Positions 15,956 to 26,600 of a DNA stretch of 64,000 nucleotides are shown one piece after another (the stretch's first letter is position 1; every line of letters starts with the position of its first letter). The position numbers and the translations under genes were made by a program. The notes under the pieces were generated by a model. The model did no database searches and was not told the DNA's origin. It worked only from the letters and a program-made list of their open reading frames with translations. Source of the DNA: Lentisphaerae bacterium ADurb.Bin082 (GTDB lineage Bacteria; Verrucomicrobiota; Lentisphaeria; Oligosphaerales; Oligosphaeraceae); contig MWEG01000034.1 of NCBI GenBank assembly GCA_002070945.1, positions 177,090-241,089 on the forward strand, given 5' to 3'.

Positions 15956-18004
15956 ATGAGCAAGAACAACTCCAAGGTCAACCTGGACAACATGCCTTCC
16001 ATGGAGGAACTCCTGAGTGCGCAGCAGGAGACCAGCAATTATTCCGAGGGCAGCATCGTCAGCGGAAAGGTCGTCACCAAAACCGACAAGGGCGTTCTTC
16101 TGGACATCGGCTACAAGGCCGAGGGGTTCATCGACCGCCAGGATATCAAGAATTGGGAGACGATTGAGATTGGCGATGTCATGGATGTTTTTCTGGAGCA
16201 GATTGAAGACGAGGAGAACACCCCGGTCATCAGCGTCCAGAAGGCGGAATTGCAGAAGGCGTGGGATCGGATCGTCAGCGAAAATGAGGAAGGCGGCTTG
16301 ATTGAGGGCGTCATCCGTAGCCGGGTCAAAGGCGGTTTGATCGTTGACGTCGGCGTGGAGGCCTTTTTGCCGGGTTCGCAGGTTGACTTGGCTCCTGTCC
16401 GCAACCTGGATGACTTTGTCGGTCGGCAGGAGCAGTTCAAGATTTTGAAGATCAACGCTGAGCGTCGCAACATCGTGCTGTCTCGTCGTGATCTTTTGGA
16501 GCAGGAGCGTACTAGGCAGCGCGCCAAGCTGCTTGAGGAGTTGCAGCCCAAGCAGATTCGTCGCGGCATTGTCAAGAACATCACGGATTTTGGTGCTTTT
16601 GTTGATTTGAACGGCATGGATGGCCTGTTGCACATCACTGACATGAGCTGGGGTCGGGTGTCGCATCCGAGCGAAGTCGTGAAGCAGGGCGACGAGATCG
16701 AGGTGATGATTCTCGACGTCGACCGCGAGCGGCAGCGGGTGTCCCTGGGCCTGAAGCAGAAGGAAGGCAATCCGTGGGACACGGTTGACGTCAAATATCC
16801 CAAGGATACTCGCATCAAGGGTCGCGTGGTCAACGTCATGCCCTACGGCGCCTTTGTTGAGCTTGAGGAAGGCATCGAAGGTCTCATCCACGTTTCGGAA
16901 ATGTCCTGGACCAAGAAAGTCAACCGCGCCAGCGACATTCTCACTATTGGCGACGAGGTCGAGGCCATGGTTCTTGACGTCAACAAGACCGACCGCAAGA
17001 TTTCATTGGGCCTGCGCCAGACTCAGCCGAACCCGTGGGAAGTCATCAAGGAGCGCTTCCCCAAGGGTACGCGCATCAAGGGCAAGGTCCGCAACATGAC
17101 TGGCTATGGCGCCTTTGTCCAAATCCAGGATGACATCGACGGCATGATCCATGTCTCTGACATGTCCTGGATCCGCAAAATCAGTCACCCGAGCGAGATC
17201 CTCCAGAAGGGCATGGAAGTCGAAGCCGTCATCCTGGAAGTCGACGCCGAGAGCCAGCGCATCTCCCTGAGCATGAAGAAGCTCACCGACGATCCGTGGC
17301 AGGCGATTCAGGATAAATACCAAGTTGGGCAAGTAGTCGAGGGCAAGGTCACTAAGCTGGCCTCCTTTGGTGCTTTCATCGAGCTTGACGGCGGCATCGA
17401 CGGCCTGATCCACATCTCCGAATTGTCCAACGAGCATGTCAACCGGGTCAAGGACGTCGTCCAGATCGGGGATGTTGTCAAGGCCAAGGTGAAGAACATC
17501 AACACGGATGAGCGCCGCATTGGACTCAGCCTGAAGGATGTCGATGACACCGCCGCCCAAGCCGCCGAGGATACGCCCCCAGTCGCCGCCTCGCCGCGAC
17601 CAGACCATGGCGGCCTGGGGACCATTGGCGGCATGCTTGATGACGCTCTCCTGAAAGCCCAGCAGGAAGACAGCAAGCCAGCAGAAGCAGAAGCAGAAAC
17701 AGACGAGGTCGACGACGACGAGATCGCAGCGCCCGTCCCAGCCGCCGACGCGGCACCCGCCACTCCCGCGGCTGACGCCCCTGCGGCGGCTCCAGAAGCT
17801 GACGCCCCTGCGGCGGCTCCAGCAGCTGACGCCCCTGCGGCTGACGCGGCTGCCCCAGCGGCTGACGCGGCTGACGCGGCTGCCCCTGCGGCGGCTCCAG
17901 CAGCTGACGCCCCTGCGGCTGACGCGGCTGCCCCTGCGGCTGACGCGGCTGACGCGGCTGACGCGGCTGCCCCAGCGGCTGATGCTGACATGGCGAATTC
18001 CTGA
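15956..18004 (+). CDS. rpsA: Small-subunit ribosomal protein bS1 with a long Ala/Asp/Pro tail
   Basis: S1 recruits mRNA to the 30S subunit. The 682-residue protein has six S1 RNA-binding domains, beginning at about residues 32, 115, 200, 285, 372 and 460; repeats three to six carry the typical GAFVxL and LIHxSxMSW pairs. After residue 530 comes an acidic linker and then about 85 residues made almost only of Ala, Asp and Pro, encoded by GC-rich tandem repeats. The tail is not part of the usual S1 and may vary in length. The ATG at 15956 is preferred; the frame stays open upstream, but that stretch is unlike the family. Gene order with tRNA-Thr and tuf downstream is unusual. Confidence 0.92.
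   Translation: MSKNNSKVNLDNMPSMEELLSAQQETSNYSEGSIVSGKVVTKTDKGVLLDIGYKAEGFIDRQDIKNWETIEIGDVMDVFLEQIEDEENTPVISVQKAELQKAWDRIVSENEEGGLIEGVIRSRVKGGLIVDVGVEAFLPGSQVDLAPVRNLDDFVGRQEQFKILKINAERRNIVLSRRDLLEQERTRQRAKLLEELQPKQIRRGIVKNITDFGAFVDLNGMDGLLHITDMSWGRVSHPSEVVKQGDEIEVMILDVDRERQRVSLGLKQKEGNPWDTVDVKYPKDTRIKGRVVNVMPYGAFVELEEGIEGLIHVSEMSWTKKVNRASDILTIGDEVEAMVLDVNKTDRKISLGLRQTQPNPWEVIKERFPKGTRIKGKVRNMTGYGAFVQIQDDIDGMIHVSDMSWIRKISHPSEILQKGMEVEAVILEVDAESQRISLSMKKLTDDPWQAIQDKYQVGQVVEGKVTKLASFGAFIELDGGIDGLIHISELSNEHVNRVKDVVQIGDVVKAKVKNINTDERRIGLSLKDVDDTAAQAAEDTPPVAASPRPDHGGLGTIGGMLDDALLKAQQEDSKPAEAEAETDEVDDDEIAAPVPAADAAPATPAADAPAAAPEADAPAAAPAADAPAADAAAPAADAADAAAPAAAPAADAPAADAAAPAADAADAADAAAPAADADMANS
17746..18000 (+). 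repeat. GC-rich tandem repeats encoding the Ala-Asp-Pro tail of S1
   Basis: Units such as GCTGACGCGGCTGCCCCTGC and GCTGACGCCCCTGCGGC recur about a dozen times in frame. They produce the low-complexity C-terminus of the upstream S1 protein and are prone to slippage. Confidence 0.8.
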
Positions 18005-18133
18005 TGTTTTTTGGGCTGCGAAAGGGGCCGTGCCTTTTCCGCAGCCAGGCGGCAGACTTGGGCACGGGTCGCAATGCTGCCGCCTGGGTTTGAAAAAAAC
18101 GCTGGCAAGCCCAGAAAAAAACCAGAAGCCGTC

Positions 18134-18162
18134 TTGACAATCTTGATTTGGAGCAGTATTTT
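18134..18162 (+). promoter_or_regulatory. Sigma-70 promoter of the tRNA-Thr-tuf operon
   Basis: TTGACA (18134-18139), a 17-base spacer and TATTTT (18157-18162) lie 35 bases upstream of tRNA-Thr. Confidence 0.5.
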
Positions 18163-18196
18163 ATAGCTCTCACAAAATTGGCGAATTTTGGCTTTT

Positions 18197-18272
<76 letters not shown>

Positions 18273-18433
18273 TTTTCGCTTGCTGCCTAGCGTAGCGGCG
18301 TCCCTTAACTAACAATAGTTCACAGTTTGTTTTTTTGCGTGCATAATAAAAAAACCGGAGCTTGGAGCTTGGAGCCACGTGCTCAGAGCTAAAAGCAGCT
18401 GAGGTTCCCAAGAGAAAAGAAGGATTCAGGAAA

Positions 18434-19639
18434 ATGGCCAAAGAACAATTCAAGCGCGACAAACCACACGTCAACATCGGCACCATCGGTCACGTCGACC
18501 ACGGCAAAACCACTTTGACCGCAGCGATCACCATGACCCAGGCCAAACGGTTCGGCGGCGATGTCCGCAGCTATGCCGAAATTGACAATGCTCCGGAAGA
18601 GCGCGAGCGCGGCATCACCATCAACACCTCGCACGTTGAATACCAGACCGAGAAGCGCCACTATGCCCACGTCGACTGCCCCGGCCACGCTGACTATGTC
18701 AAGAACATGATCACTGGCGCAGCGCAGATGGACGGCGCCATCCTGGTCATCGCGGCCACCGACGGCCCGATGGCGCAGACCCGCGAGCACATCCTGCTCG
18801 CCCGCCAGGTCGGCGTACCCGCCATTGTCGTTTTCATCAACAAGTGCGACGCTGTTGATGACGAGGAGCTGCTCGAGCTGGTTGAAATGGAAGTCCGCGA
18901 ACTGCTCAGCACCTACGAATTCCCTGGCGACGATATTCCGATCATCCGCGGCTCAGCCCTGAAGGCTGGCGAAGCACTCCAGGCGACCGGCGACCCCAAT
19001 TGCGACGAGTGCAAGTGCGTCCGCGATCTGATGGATGCGGTTGACAGCTACATTCCCGAGCCCGTCCGCCCCCTGGATCAGCCGTTCCTGATGCCGATTG
19101 AAGACGTGTTCTCAATCGAAGGCCGCGGCACCGTTGTGACCGGCCGCGTTGAGCGCGGTATCATAAAAGTCGGCGAGGAAGTCTCGATCATCGGCATCCG
19201 CGACACGGTTAAGACGACGGTGACCGGCGTCGAGATGTTCCGCAAGCTGCTGGATCAGGGCCAGGCTGGTGACAACGTCGGCTGCCTGCTCCGCGGCATC
19301 AAGAAGGAAGACGTCGAGCGCGGCCAGGTTCTGGCCAAGCCCAACAGCATCACCCCGCACACCAAGTTCAAGGCTGAAGTCTACGTCCTGAGCAAGGAGG
19401 AAGGCGGCCGTCACACCCCGTTCATGAACGGCTATCGCCCGCAGTTCTACTTCCGTACGACTGACGTGACCGGCGTGTGCAACCTGCCCGAGGGCGTGCA
19501 GATGGTCATGCCTGGCGACAATATCAGCATGAACGTCGAGCTGATCGTCCCGATCGCTATGGAAAAAGGCCTCCGCTTCGCTATCCGCGAAGGTGGCCGC
19601 ACCGTCGGCGCCGGCCGTGTGTCGGACATCGTCGAATAA
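18434..19639 (+). CDS. tuf: Elongation factor Tu
   Basis: EF-Tu delivers aminoacyl-tRNA to the ribosome as a GTP complex. The 401-residue product has the P-loop [10 protein letters not shown], switch [18 protein letters not shown] and the three domains in order, ending [14 protein letters not shown]. Residues 190-195 read CDECKC, a cysteine-rich insertion-like stretch in the last helix of the G domain that is not usual for the family. It lies between tRNA-Thr and rpmG; the start at 18434 follows a purine-rich stretch and gives the normal N-terminus [14 protein letters not shown]. Confidence 0.97.
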   Translation: MAKEQFKRDKPHVNIGTIGHVDHGKTTLTAAITMTQAKRFGGDVRSYAEIDNAPEERERGITINTSHVEYQTEKRHYAHVDCPGHADYVKNMITGAAQMDGAILVIAATDGPMAQTREHILLARQVGVPAIVVFINKCDAVDDEELLELVEMEVRELLSTYEFPGDDIPIIRGSALKAGEALQATGDPNCDECKCVRDLMDAVDSYIPEPVRPLDQPFLMPIEDVFSIEGRGTVVTGRVERGIIKVGEEVSIIGIRDTVKTTVTGVEMFRKLLDQGQAGDNVGCLLRGIKKEDVERGQVLAKPNSITPHTKFKAEVYVLSKEEGGRHTPFMNGYRPQFYFRTTDVTGVCNLPEGVQMVMPGDNISMNVELIVPIAMEKGLRFAIREGGRTVGAGRVSDIVE

Positions 19640-19728
19640 GAATAACGAGCAAGAGTCATCCTTTCCGGTCGTGGTCTGGCGGCTGAGGCCGTCGACACCG
19701 GCCGGAAGGTGGATGCGAGGTAAGCATC

Positions 19729-19878
19729 ATGCGTGACATCATCATCCTGGCTTGCACAGAATGCAAGCGCCGTAATTACACTACGGACAAGAACAAGCGC
19801 AATACCCCAGGGCGCTTGGAATTGAAGAAATTCTGCCCGTTTGAGAGAAAGCACACCGTGCATCGCGAGACCCGTTGA
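19729..19878 (+). CDS. rpmG: Large-subunit ribosomal protein bL33
   Basis: This 49-residue protein ([17 protein letters not shown] at the N-terminus, [15 protein letters not shown] at the C-terminus) is bL33. It keeps three of the four zinc-binding cysteines of the C-plus form (CTEC and the first of CPxC, the last position being Glu), so it looks like a form that is losing zinc. It sits between tuf and tRNA-Trp, ahead of secE, the usual neighbourhood of one L33 copy. Confidence 0.93.
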   Translation: MRDIIILACTECKRRNYTTDKNKRNTPGRLELKKFCPFERKHTVHRETR

Positions 19879-19938
19879 CGGCAGGAGGCGGCTGACGTCA
19901 CGTCGCCTAAGGATGAACGGACATTATGGCATCCGCGC

Positions 19939-20014
19939 AGGTGAGTAGCTCAATTGGTAGAGCAGCGGTCTCCAAAACCGCAGGTCGCAGGTTCGATCCC
20001 TGTCTCACCTGCCA
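19939..20014 (+). tRNA. tRNA-Trp (anticodon CCA)
   Basis: The acceptor arm AGGTGAG pairs with CTCACCT, the anticodon loop CTCCAAA gives CCA, the discriminator is G, and the CCA end is encoded. Its place between rpmG and secE matches many bacteria, including chlamydiae. Confidence 0.97.
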
Positions 20015-20118
20015 AACTTTATCTGGAATCCGAAAGGCCGACCCGGCCTAAGCCGTAAGCGGCAATCAAGGAACGCCAGAAACTGATCTCCGAATACGCC
20101 TTCCCGGAAGGGCATACT

Positions 20119-20319
20119 ATGGAAAACCCTGTCGTCGCAATCCAGCGACTGTACAATGAAACAGTCTCTGAATTGAAGAAATGTTCCTGGCCGTCGCGCC
20201 AGGAATTGTATGAATCGACCCTCGTCGTCGTTTCCTCCCTGATCATCCTCAGTGTCTTTGTCGTTGTCGTCGATTTTATCTGCGAAGCCGTTATACGCTA
20301 TATCACCATGGGGCTGTAA
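20119..20319 (+). CDS. secE: Preprotein translocase subunit SecE
   Basis: SecE is the small essential subunit that clamps the SecY channel. The 66-residue protein has the amphipathic helix signature VSELKKCSWPSRQELYEST and one transmembrane segment (VVVSSLIILSVFVVVVDFI), the short single-span form. It precedes nusG as usual. GGAAGGG lies upstream of the ATG. Confidence 0.94.
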   Translation: MENPVVAIQRLYNETVSELKKCSWPSRQELYESTLVVVSSLIILSVFVVVVDFICEAVIRYITMGL

Positions 20320-20427
20320 GCGGCAGGCGCGGAGCAGGGGGCGGAAGAAACGCCGCTGCAACGCGCTGAACGAATGAAGGCGGCGCCAGCCGAATGGAGG
20401 CGGCGGACGCCGGGAGTTGCATTCAAC

Positions 20428-21033
20428 ATGACCGAAACAGATAATACAACCCAAAACGACGGCACCTGGTATGTTCTGCAAATCATGTCTGGACAGGAAA
20501 ACCGGGTTCTGAAAAGCATTGAGCATCGCCGGAGCATTGACTTGGCGCAGGGCGTTGATCATGGCATCCAGGACATCCTCCTGCCCAAGCAAACTGTGGA
20601 GGAACATCGCCAGGGTGGGGTCAAGACGCGCCGCGACCAAAAGCTGTATCCCGGTTATATCTTCATCCAGATGCAGCTGTTTGATGAGGCCGGCGCCATG
20701 ATTCCTGACAACTGGCATTTCATCAACCAGACGCCCGGCGTCATCGGCTTTATCGGCGGCGACGCTCCAGTGCCGATTCCGGCTGACGAAATTGAGGAGA
20801 TTCGGGCTCAGATCGACGGGCAAGGGGAAAAGCCGCTGCCCAAGGTCTTGTTCAACCCCGGCGATCTCATCATCTTCCGCAACGGGCCTTTTGAAAACTG
20901 CGAAGGCGTCGTCGAGAGCGTCGATGTTGACCATTCCCGCCTGAAGGCGTCCGTCAGCATGTTTGGCCGTTCCACGATTGTGGAAGCCGAATTCTGGCAG
21001 GTCGAACAGGCTTCTGACAGCAACGCGAACTGA
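20428..21033 (+). CDS. nusG: Transcription antitermination factor NusG
   Basis: NusG binds RNA polymerase, reduces pausing and links it to Rho or ribosomes. The 201-residue product has the NGN domain (TWYVLQIMSGQENRV, YPGYIFIQMQLFDE, VIGFIGG) and a C-terminal KOW domain (FNPGDLIIFRNGPFENCEG through MFGRSTIVEAEFWQVE). There is an extra charged segment between the second and third strands (about residues 30-60) compared with E. coli. The ATG at 20428 gives the normal N-terminus; the upstream open frame encodes low-complexity sequence. It lies between secE and rplK. Confidence 0.95.
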   Translation: MTETDNTTQNDGTWYVLQIMSGQENRVLKSIEHRRSIDLAQGVDHGIQDILLPKQTVEEHRQGGVKTRRDQKLYPGYIFIQMQLFDEAGAMIPDNWHFINQTPGVIGFIGGDAPVPIPADEIEEIRAQIDGQGEKPLPKVLFNPGDLIIFRNGPFENCEGVVESVDVDHSRLKASVSMFGRSTIVEAEFWQVEQASDSNAN

Positions 21034-21218
21034 AGTTCCCGGAACGCCGCCTCGCTTCCCAGTGCGAACCGCCGCCCTGCGGGTTCCGTTGATTTTTTCA
21101 AGGCAGGCCGATTTCTGGCGACGACCACCAGGAATCGTGTTTGAAGACATCCATAAGTACACGGTCAGTGGGAGAATTCCTGCCGGTTCCGACCACCGCC
21201 GTGGTGAAAAGAGGACGT

Positions 21219-21650
21219 ATGGCAAAGAAAGTCGTGGCTGAAGTGCGGCTGCAAATTCCTGCCGGCGCCGCCAACCCCGCTCCCCCAGTCGGGCCGAGCT
21301 TGGGGCAGGCCGGCGTCAACATCATGGAATTCTGCAAGCAGTTCAACGCGGCGACCCAGGCGAACGCGGGATTGATCATCCCGGTCGTCATCACGGTCTA
21401 CCAGGATCGTTCCTTCACCTTCATCACCAAGTCACCGCCAGCCGCTGTCCTGATTAAGAAGGCGGCCAACCTCGCGTCCGGGGCGAAAACCCCTGGCCGG
21501 GAAAAAGTCGGCAAGATCACTCGCAAGGATCTTGAAGCGATTGCGGAGACGAAGAAGGCTGACTTGAACGCAAAAGACCTGGAGGCAGCGGTGAAGATTA
21601 TCGCCGGGACCGCGCGGAGCATGGGAGTGGAGGTGACCGATGAGGAGTAA
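21219..21650 (+). CDS. rplK: Large-subunit ribosomal protein uL11
   Basis: uL11 forms the base of the factor-binding stalk with 23S rRNA. The 143-residue product starts [20 protein letters not shown] and contains [18 protein letters not shown] and the C-terminal RNA-binding domain with [23 protein letters not shown] lies just upstream of the ATG at 21219. Its last 11 bases overlap rplA, so the two are translationally coupled. Confidence 0.96.
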   Translation: MAKKVVAEVRLQIPAGAANPAPPVGPSLGQAGVNIMEFCKQFNAATQANAGLIIPVVITVYQDRSFTFITKSPPAAVLIKKAANLASGAKTPGREKVGKITRKDLEAIAETKKADLNAKDLEAAVKIIAGTARSMGVEVTDEE

Positions 21651-22332
21651 ACTTTACCGCTCCCGTTTGCAGGCTTTTGAACGGCAGACGTATTATTCCC
21701 TTGAGGAAGGCGTCAAGAAGCTCAAAAGCATGCCGACCGCTAAATTTGACGAGACGGTTGAACTGGCATTTCGTCTCGGCATCGACCCTCGGCAATCAGA
21801 CCAGAACATTCGCGGCGCCATGGTGCTCCCCAGGGGCACTGGCAAGGTGAACCGCGTAGTGGTCATAGCCGAGGGTGAATTCGCGCTCAGGGCCAAGGAG
21901 GCCGGAGCAGACGAGGTGGGCTATGAAGAGCTCATCCAACGCATTAGGGATGGCTGGTTCGAATTCGACATTCTGATTGCCACGCCTTCCGCAATGAAAG
22001 AGGTTCGGACTTTGGGCCGCATCCTGGGACCTCGCGGGCTGATGCCCAATCCCAAGACCGGCACCGTGACCGAAGACGTGGCCAGCGCTGTCCAAGACGG
22101 CAAGGGGGGACGCATTGAGTACCGCTGCGACCGCGCCGGCTGTGTCCATGTGCCGATTGGCAAGTTGTCGTTCGAGCCGGAAGCCCTGATCGAGAATGCC
22201 CAGGCCGTGCTGGCCACCATTCTCCGCGTCAGGCCTCCTGGTGCGAAAGGCATCTATATGCAGGCTTGGACATTGAGTTCAACCATGAGTCCTGGCATCC
22301 GCCTGGACCCCAAAGCGGCGGCAAAGGCATAA
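21640..22332 (+). CDS. rplA: Large-subunit ribosomal protein uL1
   Basis: uL1 forms the mobile L1 stalk at the E site and represses its own operon in several bacteria. The 230-residue product has [20 protein letters not shown], the signature [19 protein letters not shown], and [14 protein letters not shown] near the C-terminus. The ATG overlaps the 3' end of rplK by 11 bases. Length is normal for the family. Confidence 0.96.
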   Translation: MRSKLYRSRLQAFERQTYYSLEEGVKKLKSMPTAKFDETVELAFRLGIDPRQSDQNIRGAMVLPRGTGKVNRVVVIAEGEFALRAKEAGADEVGYEELIQRIRDGWFEFDILIATPSAMKEVRTLGRILGPRGLMPNPKTGTVTEDVASAVQDGKGGRIEYRCDRAGCVHVPIGKLSFEPEALIENAQAVLATILRVRPPGAKGIYMQAWTLSSTMSPGIRLDPKAAAKA

Positions 22333-22334
22333 TC

Positions 22335-22862
22335 ATGAGATCAGAAAAAAAGCAAATGGTACAGGAAGTGATGGGCCTGATTGACAATCGGCCGGTCATT
22401 CTGATTACCTATAAAGGCTTGAAAGCTAACGTGTTCAATGCTTTCCGCGCCAAGCTTTCCGAGCCGTCGATTAACGCTGCCTGCCGGGTCGTCCCGAATA
22501 CGCTGCTGCGTATCGCGGCGAAACAGCTGGGCATGGACGCCTTGGCGAACACCCCCCTTGCGGGCGACACCGCCCTCATCAGCGGCGCCGGCGATCCAGT
22601 GGCCCTGGCCAAGGCGGTTCGCGAATTCGCCAAGGGGCGCGAGGAAGTCAAAGTCAAGCTGTCGGTGGTGGAAGGCGCCCTGTTGTCCGAAGCTGATACC
22701 TACGCGCTGGCCGACCTGCCCTCGCGGGAAGTCCTGCTGGCGCAGGTGCTTGGCCTTCTCCAGGCGCCCGCCGGCCAGCTGGTCCGGGTTCTCAACGCCA
22801 AGGTGGCGAGCATTGTCTATGTGTTGAATGATTACTGCACGAAAAAAGGGCAGGTTGCGTAA
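22335..22862 (+). CDS. rplJ: Large-subunit ribosomal protein uL10
   Basis: uL10 carries the L7/L12 dimers of the stalk. The 175-residue product begins MRSEKKQMVQEVMGLIDNRP and has the fold with VILITYKGLKANVFNAFRAK and a C-terminal helix (VLLAQVLGLLQAPAGQLVRV) that binds L12. It starts two bases after the rplA stop. E. coli has an L10-binding leader upstream of rplJ; here there is no room for one. Confidence 0.93.
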   Translation: MRSEKKQMVQEVMGLIDNRPVILITYKGLKANVFNAFRAKLSEPSINAACRVVPNTLLRIAAKQLGMDALANTPLAGDTALISGAGDPVALAKAVREFAKGREEVKVKLSVVEGALLSEADTYALADLPSREVLLAQVLGLLQAPAGQLVRVLNAKVASIVYVLNDYCTKKGQVA

Positions 22863-22882
22863 CAAACGGAGGTAATTGAACC

Positions 22883-23287
22883 ATGTCAGACGAAACCACG
22901 ATCACTGTTGATGCCAAGATGGAAGAATTCATCTCGTATATCGAGAATCTGACTGTCTTGGAAGTTTCCAAGCTCGTCAAGGCCCTGGAAGAGCGCCTCG
23001 GCGTCAGCGCCGCCGCTCCAGTGGCGGTCGCTGCGGCCGGCGCCGCCGCCGCCCCGGCTGCGGCCGAGGAAGAAAAGACGGAATTCGATGTCATCCTGGT
23101 CGACGCCGGGGCTGAGAAGATCAAGGTCATCAAGGAAGTCCGCACCATCACGGGCCTGGGCCTGAAGGAAGCCAAAGACCTGGTGACCGAGGCGCCCAAG
23201 CCGCTGAAGACCGGCGTGAGCAAGGAAGAGGCTGCTCAGCTCAAGGCCAAGCTCGAAGAAGTCGGCGCCAAGGTCGAAGTGAAATAA
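22883..23287 (+). CDS. rplL: Large-subunit ribosomal protein bL12
   Basis: The 134-residue acidic protein has the N-terminal dimerisation helix, an Ala-rich hinge ([18 protein letters not shown]), and a C-terminal domain with [20 protein letters not shown] and [19 protein letters not shown], the site that contacts translation factors. AACGGAGGTAATTG precedes the start. Length and order after rplJ are normal. Confidence 0.97.
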   Translation: MSDETTITVDAKMEEFISYIENLTVLEVSKLVKALEERLGVSAAAPVAVAAAGAAAAPAAAEEEKTEFDVILVDAGAEKIKVIKEVRTITGLGLKEAKDLVTEAPKPLKTGVSKEEAAQLKAKLEEVGAKVEVK

Positions 23288-23647
23288 TTGAAGCAAATGC
23301 CGGCGGCGCTGAGCTGCCGCCGGACATGGCATCGCCGCCGCCGTGTTTTCGTCCCCGCCGCTGGCCTGTTCAGCAGGCCGGCGGGGGCGAATTTCAGGAG
23401 GGCGGCGATGTCGCGTCGATGAATTTGTCTTGGCGCGGGTCGGCGCAGTCGTGTTTTGGAGCTTGTCTTAGCCCAAGGAGAGCGCATGATTGCGGCGGGC
23501 ACCACCGCAGCGGCGCACTCATCACGACTGACCGCATCGGCATTTTTTCGACTTCCATCAGATGAATTTTTATGCTTCAGGCCGCTTTCGCCGTTGTCGG
23601 CGAGAGGCGGCCTGGTCAAAAACCAACGATCTGGGGCGGAAACAAGC
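23288..23647 (+). promoter_or_regulatory. 360-base leader between rplL and rpoB with two strong hairpins
   Basis: The gap holds no supported gene. CCGGCGGC (23300-23307) pairs with GCCGCCGG (23316-23323), and a larger hairpin lies at 23353-23386, with arms CCCCGCC/GGCGGGG and GGCCTG/CAGGCC. Neither is followed by a T run, so they are not simple terminators; in E. coli this gap holds an attenuator and an RNase III site, and a comparable role is inferred. Confidence 0.45.
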
Positions 23648-26600
23648 ATGACACAACGCGAAAATTACGGCCGTCTGAAGGATCTCATCGACACACCGGA
23701 TCTGATTGAGATACAAACCAAATCGTACGATGATTTTTTGCAGCACAAGGAGGCTCCGGAGAAGCGGAAGCACCAGGGCATGCAAGAGGCTTTTGTGGAG
23801 ACCTTTCCCGACCGCGATGGCAGCGATGGCCGCAGCGGGCTGGAGTTTGTCCGCTATGAATTAAGTGAACCTAAGACTCCCTTGGTGGATTGCCTGAAGG
23901 ACGGCGGCACGTACCAGGTGGGTCTGAATGTCGTTTTTCGTCTGCGCAGCCCCAACAACAAGGATGTTAGGGAAGAGCGAATATATATGGGCGACATGCC
24001 CATGATGACAGATCGCGGCTCCTTTGTCATCAACGGGGCCGAGCGCGTCATCGTCAGCCAGCTGCATCGGTCGCCCGGCGTCTGTTTTGAATCCACCCGG
24101 CATCCGAGCGGCAAGATTTTGTTTTCCTACAAGATTATCGCCGACCACGGCTCCTGGTTGGAAGTCCATTTCGACATCAATGACTTGATGCATATCTACC
24201 TTGACCGGAAGCGCCGCCGCCGCAAATTCCTGATTTGCACGTTCCTGCGCGCATTCGGGTTTGACGGCAACCTGGATATCCTTGACGCCGTCTACCGCGA
24301 CTATCGCACCGAGTCGGTGGAGAAGCTGCGCCGCGAGCGCAAAGAGGAACTGGCCAGCCTGCATCTGACGGCGGACGTGTTCGGCCCGGCCGACGCTAAG
24401 GGCGTTCCGGCCCTGCTGGCTGCTGCCGACAGCCCGGTCACCCCAGCTCTGCTGAAGAGCCTGGCCGAGAACGGCGTTGACGAACTCATGGTCTATCGCC
24501 GCTACGTACAGGAAGTCACCTTGTCCAAGCTGCCAGAGGGCATTGACCTCTCGCATTTGTTCGTTGCTGAGGCCATCATGCACCCGAACCCGCCTGAGGG
24601 CGAGCCTGCGACCGTCCTGGTCGAGGCTCTCGACACCCTGAGCGAAAAGGCGATTGAGGTGCTGAAGGAAAGCGGCGTCAAGAAGGTCACCGTCGTTGAC
24701 ACCAGCCACATCGGCGACTATTTCGTATACTGCTTGCAGAAGGACGCCACCCGCACGGCGGAAGACGCCCAAAAGGAAATTTACAAGCGGATGCGGCCTG
24801 CCGAACCCCTCAATGCCGCCCATGCCAAGAGCCTGTTCACTCGCCTGTTCGAAGACCAGCGCCGCTATGACCTCGGCCTGGTCGGACGCTTCAAGATGAA
24901 TCAGCGTCTGGGCATCAATGTGAAGTCCGACGTGCGCATCCTGACGAAGACGGACGTGGCGGCGGCGACAGCGTACCTGATGCGCCTGCGCAAGGGTGAT
25001 GGCCAAGTCGATGACATCGACCATCTTGGCCGGCGCCGCGTCCGCACGGTCGGCGAACTCTTGCAGAACCAGTGCCGCATCGGCCTGGCCCGCACCGCCA
25101 ACTTCGTGCGCGAACGCCTCAACAGCTCGGACATCAATCCCGATGACGTCAGCATCTCCAAGCTGGTCAGCAACAAGATGCTGGCCAGCGTCATCCGTGA
25201 CTTCTTCGGCCGCAACCAGCTCAGCCAGTTCATGGATCAGACCAACTGCCTTGCCGAGCTGACCAACAAGCGCCGCCTGAGCGCCCTCGGGCCCGGCGGC
25301 CTGACCCGCGAACGAGCCGGCTTCGACGTCCGCGACGTCCATCCCAGCCACTATGGTCGGATTTGCCCGATTGAGACGCCGGAAGGCCCTAACATCGGCT
25401 TGATTTCCTCGCTCGCGCTGTATGGCCGCATCGACGAGTTCGGCTTCATCAAGACGCCCTATCGGCGGGTTCAGAACCGCTGCGTCACCAATGAGGTCGA
25501 ATATCTGACCGCTGACCAGGAAGAGGACTTCATCATCGCCCAGGCGAACGCCGAACTCAATGAGAAGAGCACCTTCAGCAAGAAGTACGTGCTTTCGCGC
25601 CTGCATGGCGATTCTGGCGAATTCATGGCCGAGGACGTCCAGTACATGGACATTTCTCCTAAGCAGCTGATCAGCGCAGCGGCGGGCTTGATTCCGTTTC
25701 TTGAACACGATGACGCCAACCGCGCCCTCATGGGGTCGAACATGCAACGCCAAGCAGTGCCGTTGCTGAAGGCGGAGCGCCCTCTGGTCGGAACTGGCCT
25801 GGAGCATGAAGTTGCCCGCGATTCCAGAGCCATCGTCTTGGCTGACGAAGACGGCATCGTGGCCTCGGCCAACGCCGAGCGGATCATCGTCACCCCGGAT
25901 GGCAAACTCCCGGAACGCCCGAACACCGGCAAAGTCTACAACCTATATAAATTCCTGCGTTCGAACGCCTCGACCTTGATCAACCAGCACCCGATCGTCA
26001 AGCGTGGCGACAAGGTGCGCAAGGGCCAGACGATCGCCGATGGGGCCTCCACCGACGGCGGCGAGCTGGCGCTGGGGCGCAATGTGACCGTGGCCTTCAT
26101 GTCCTGGCACGGCTACAACTTTGAAGACGCCATCATCATCAGTGAACGCCTCGTCAGCGAAGACGTCTACACCAGCGTCCATGTCAGCCTGGAAGATGTG
26201 ATCGCCCGCGAGACCAAGCTGGGTCCGGAGGAAATCACCCGCGACATCCCGAACGTCGGCGAAGAAGCCCTGCGCAACCTTGACACCGAAGGCGTCGTGC
26301 GCATCGGGGCGGAAGTCAACCCCGGCGATATTCTAGTCGGAAAGATCACCCCGAAAAGCGAGTCTGACCTGGCGCCGGAAGAACGCCTGCTGAAGGCGAT
26401 CTTCGGCGAAAAGGCCGCTGACGTCAAGGACACCTCGCTGAAAGTCTCTGGGGGCTGCTCGGGCATCGTCATGGATGTCCGCATCGAGCGTCGTGCCGAC
26501 CCGAACAAGAGCCGGCTCAGCAAGCAGGAGGTCAAGGCGCGAATCAAAGAGGCGGAAAACCGCTACCGCAGCGCACAGAACAGCATCCTGGACGAAATGG

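Noticed and set aside
23861..25807. A 648-residue minus-strand frame across rpoB
   Set aside because: It is antisense to a conserved gene and has no motifs; high GC at third positions keeps the opposite frame open.
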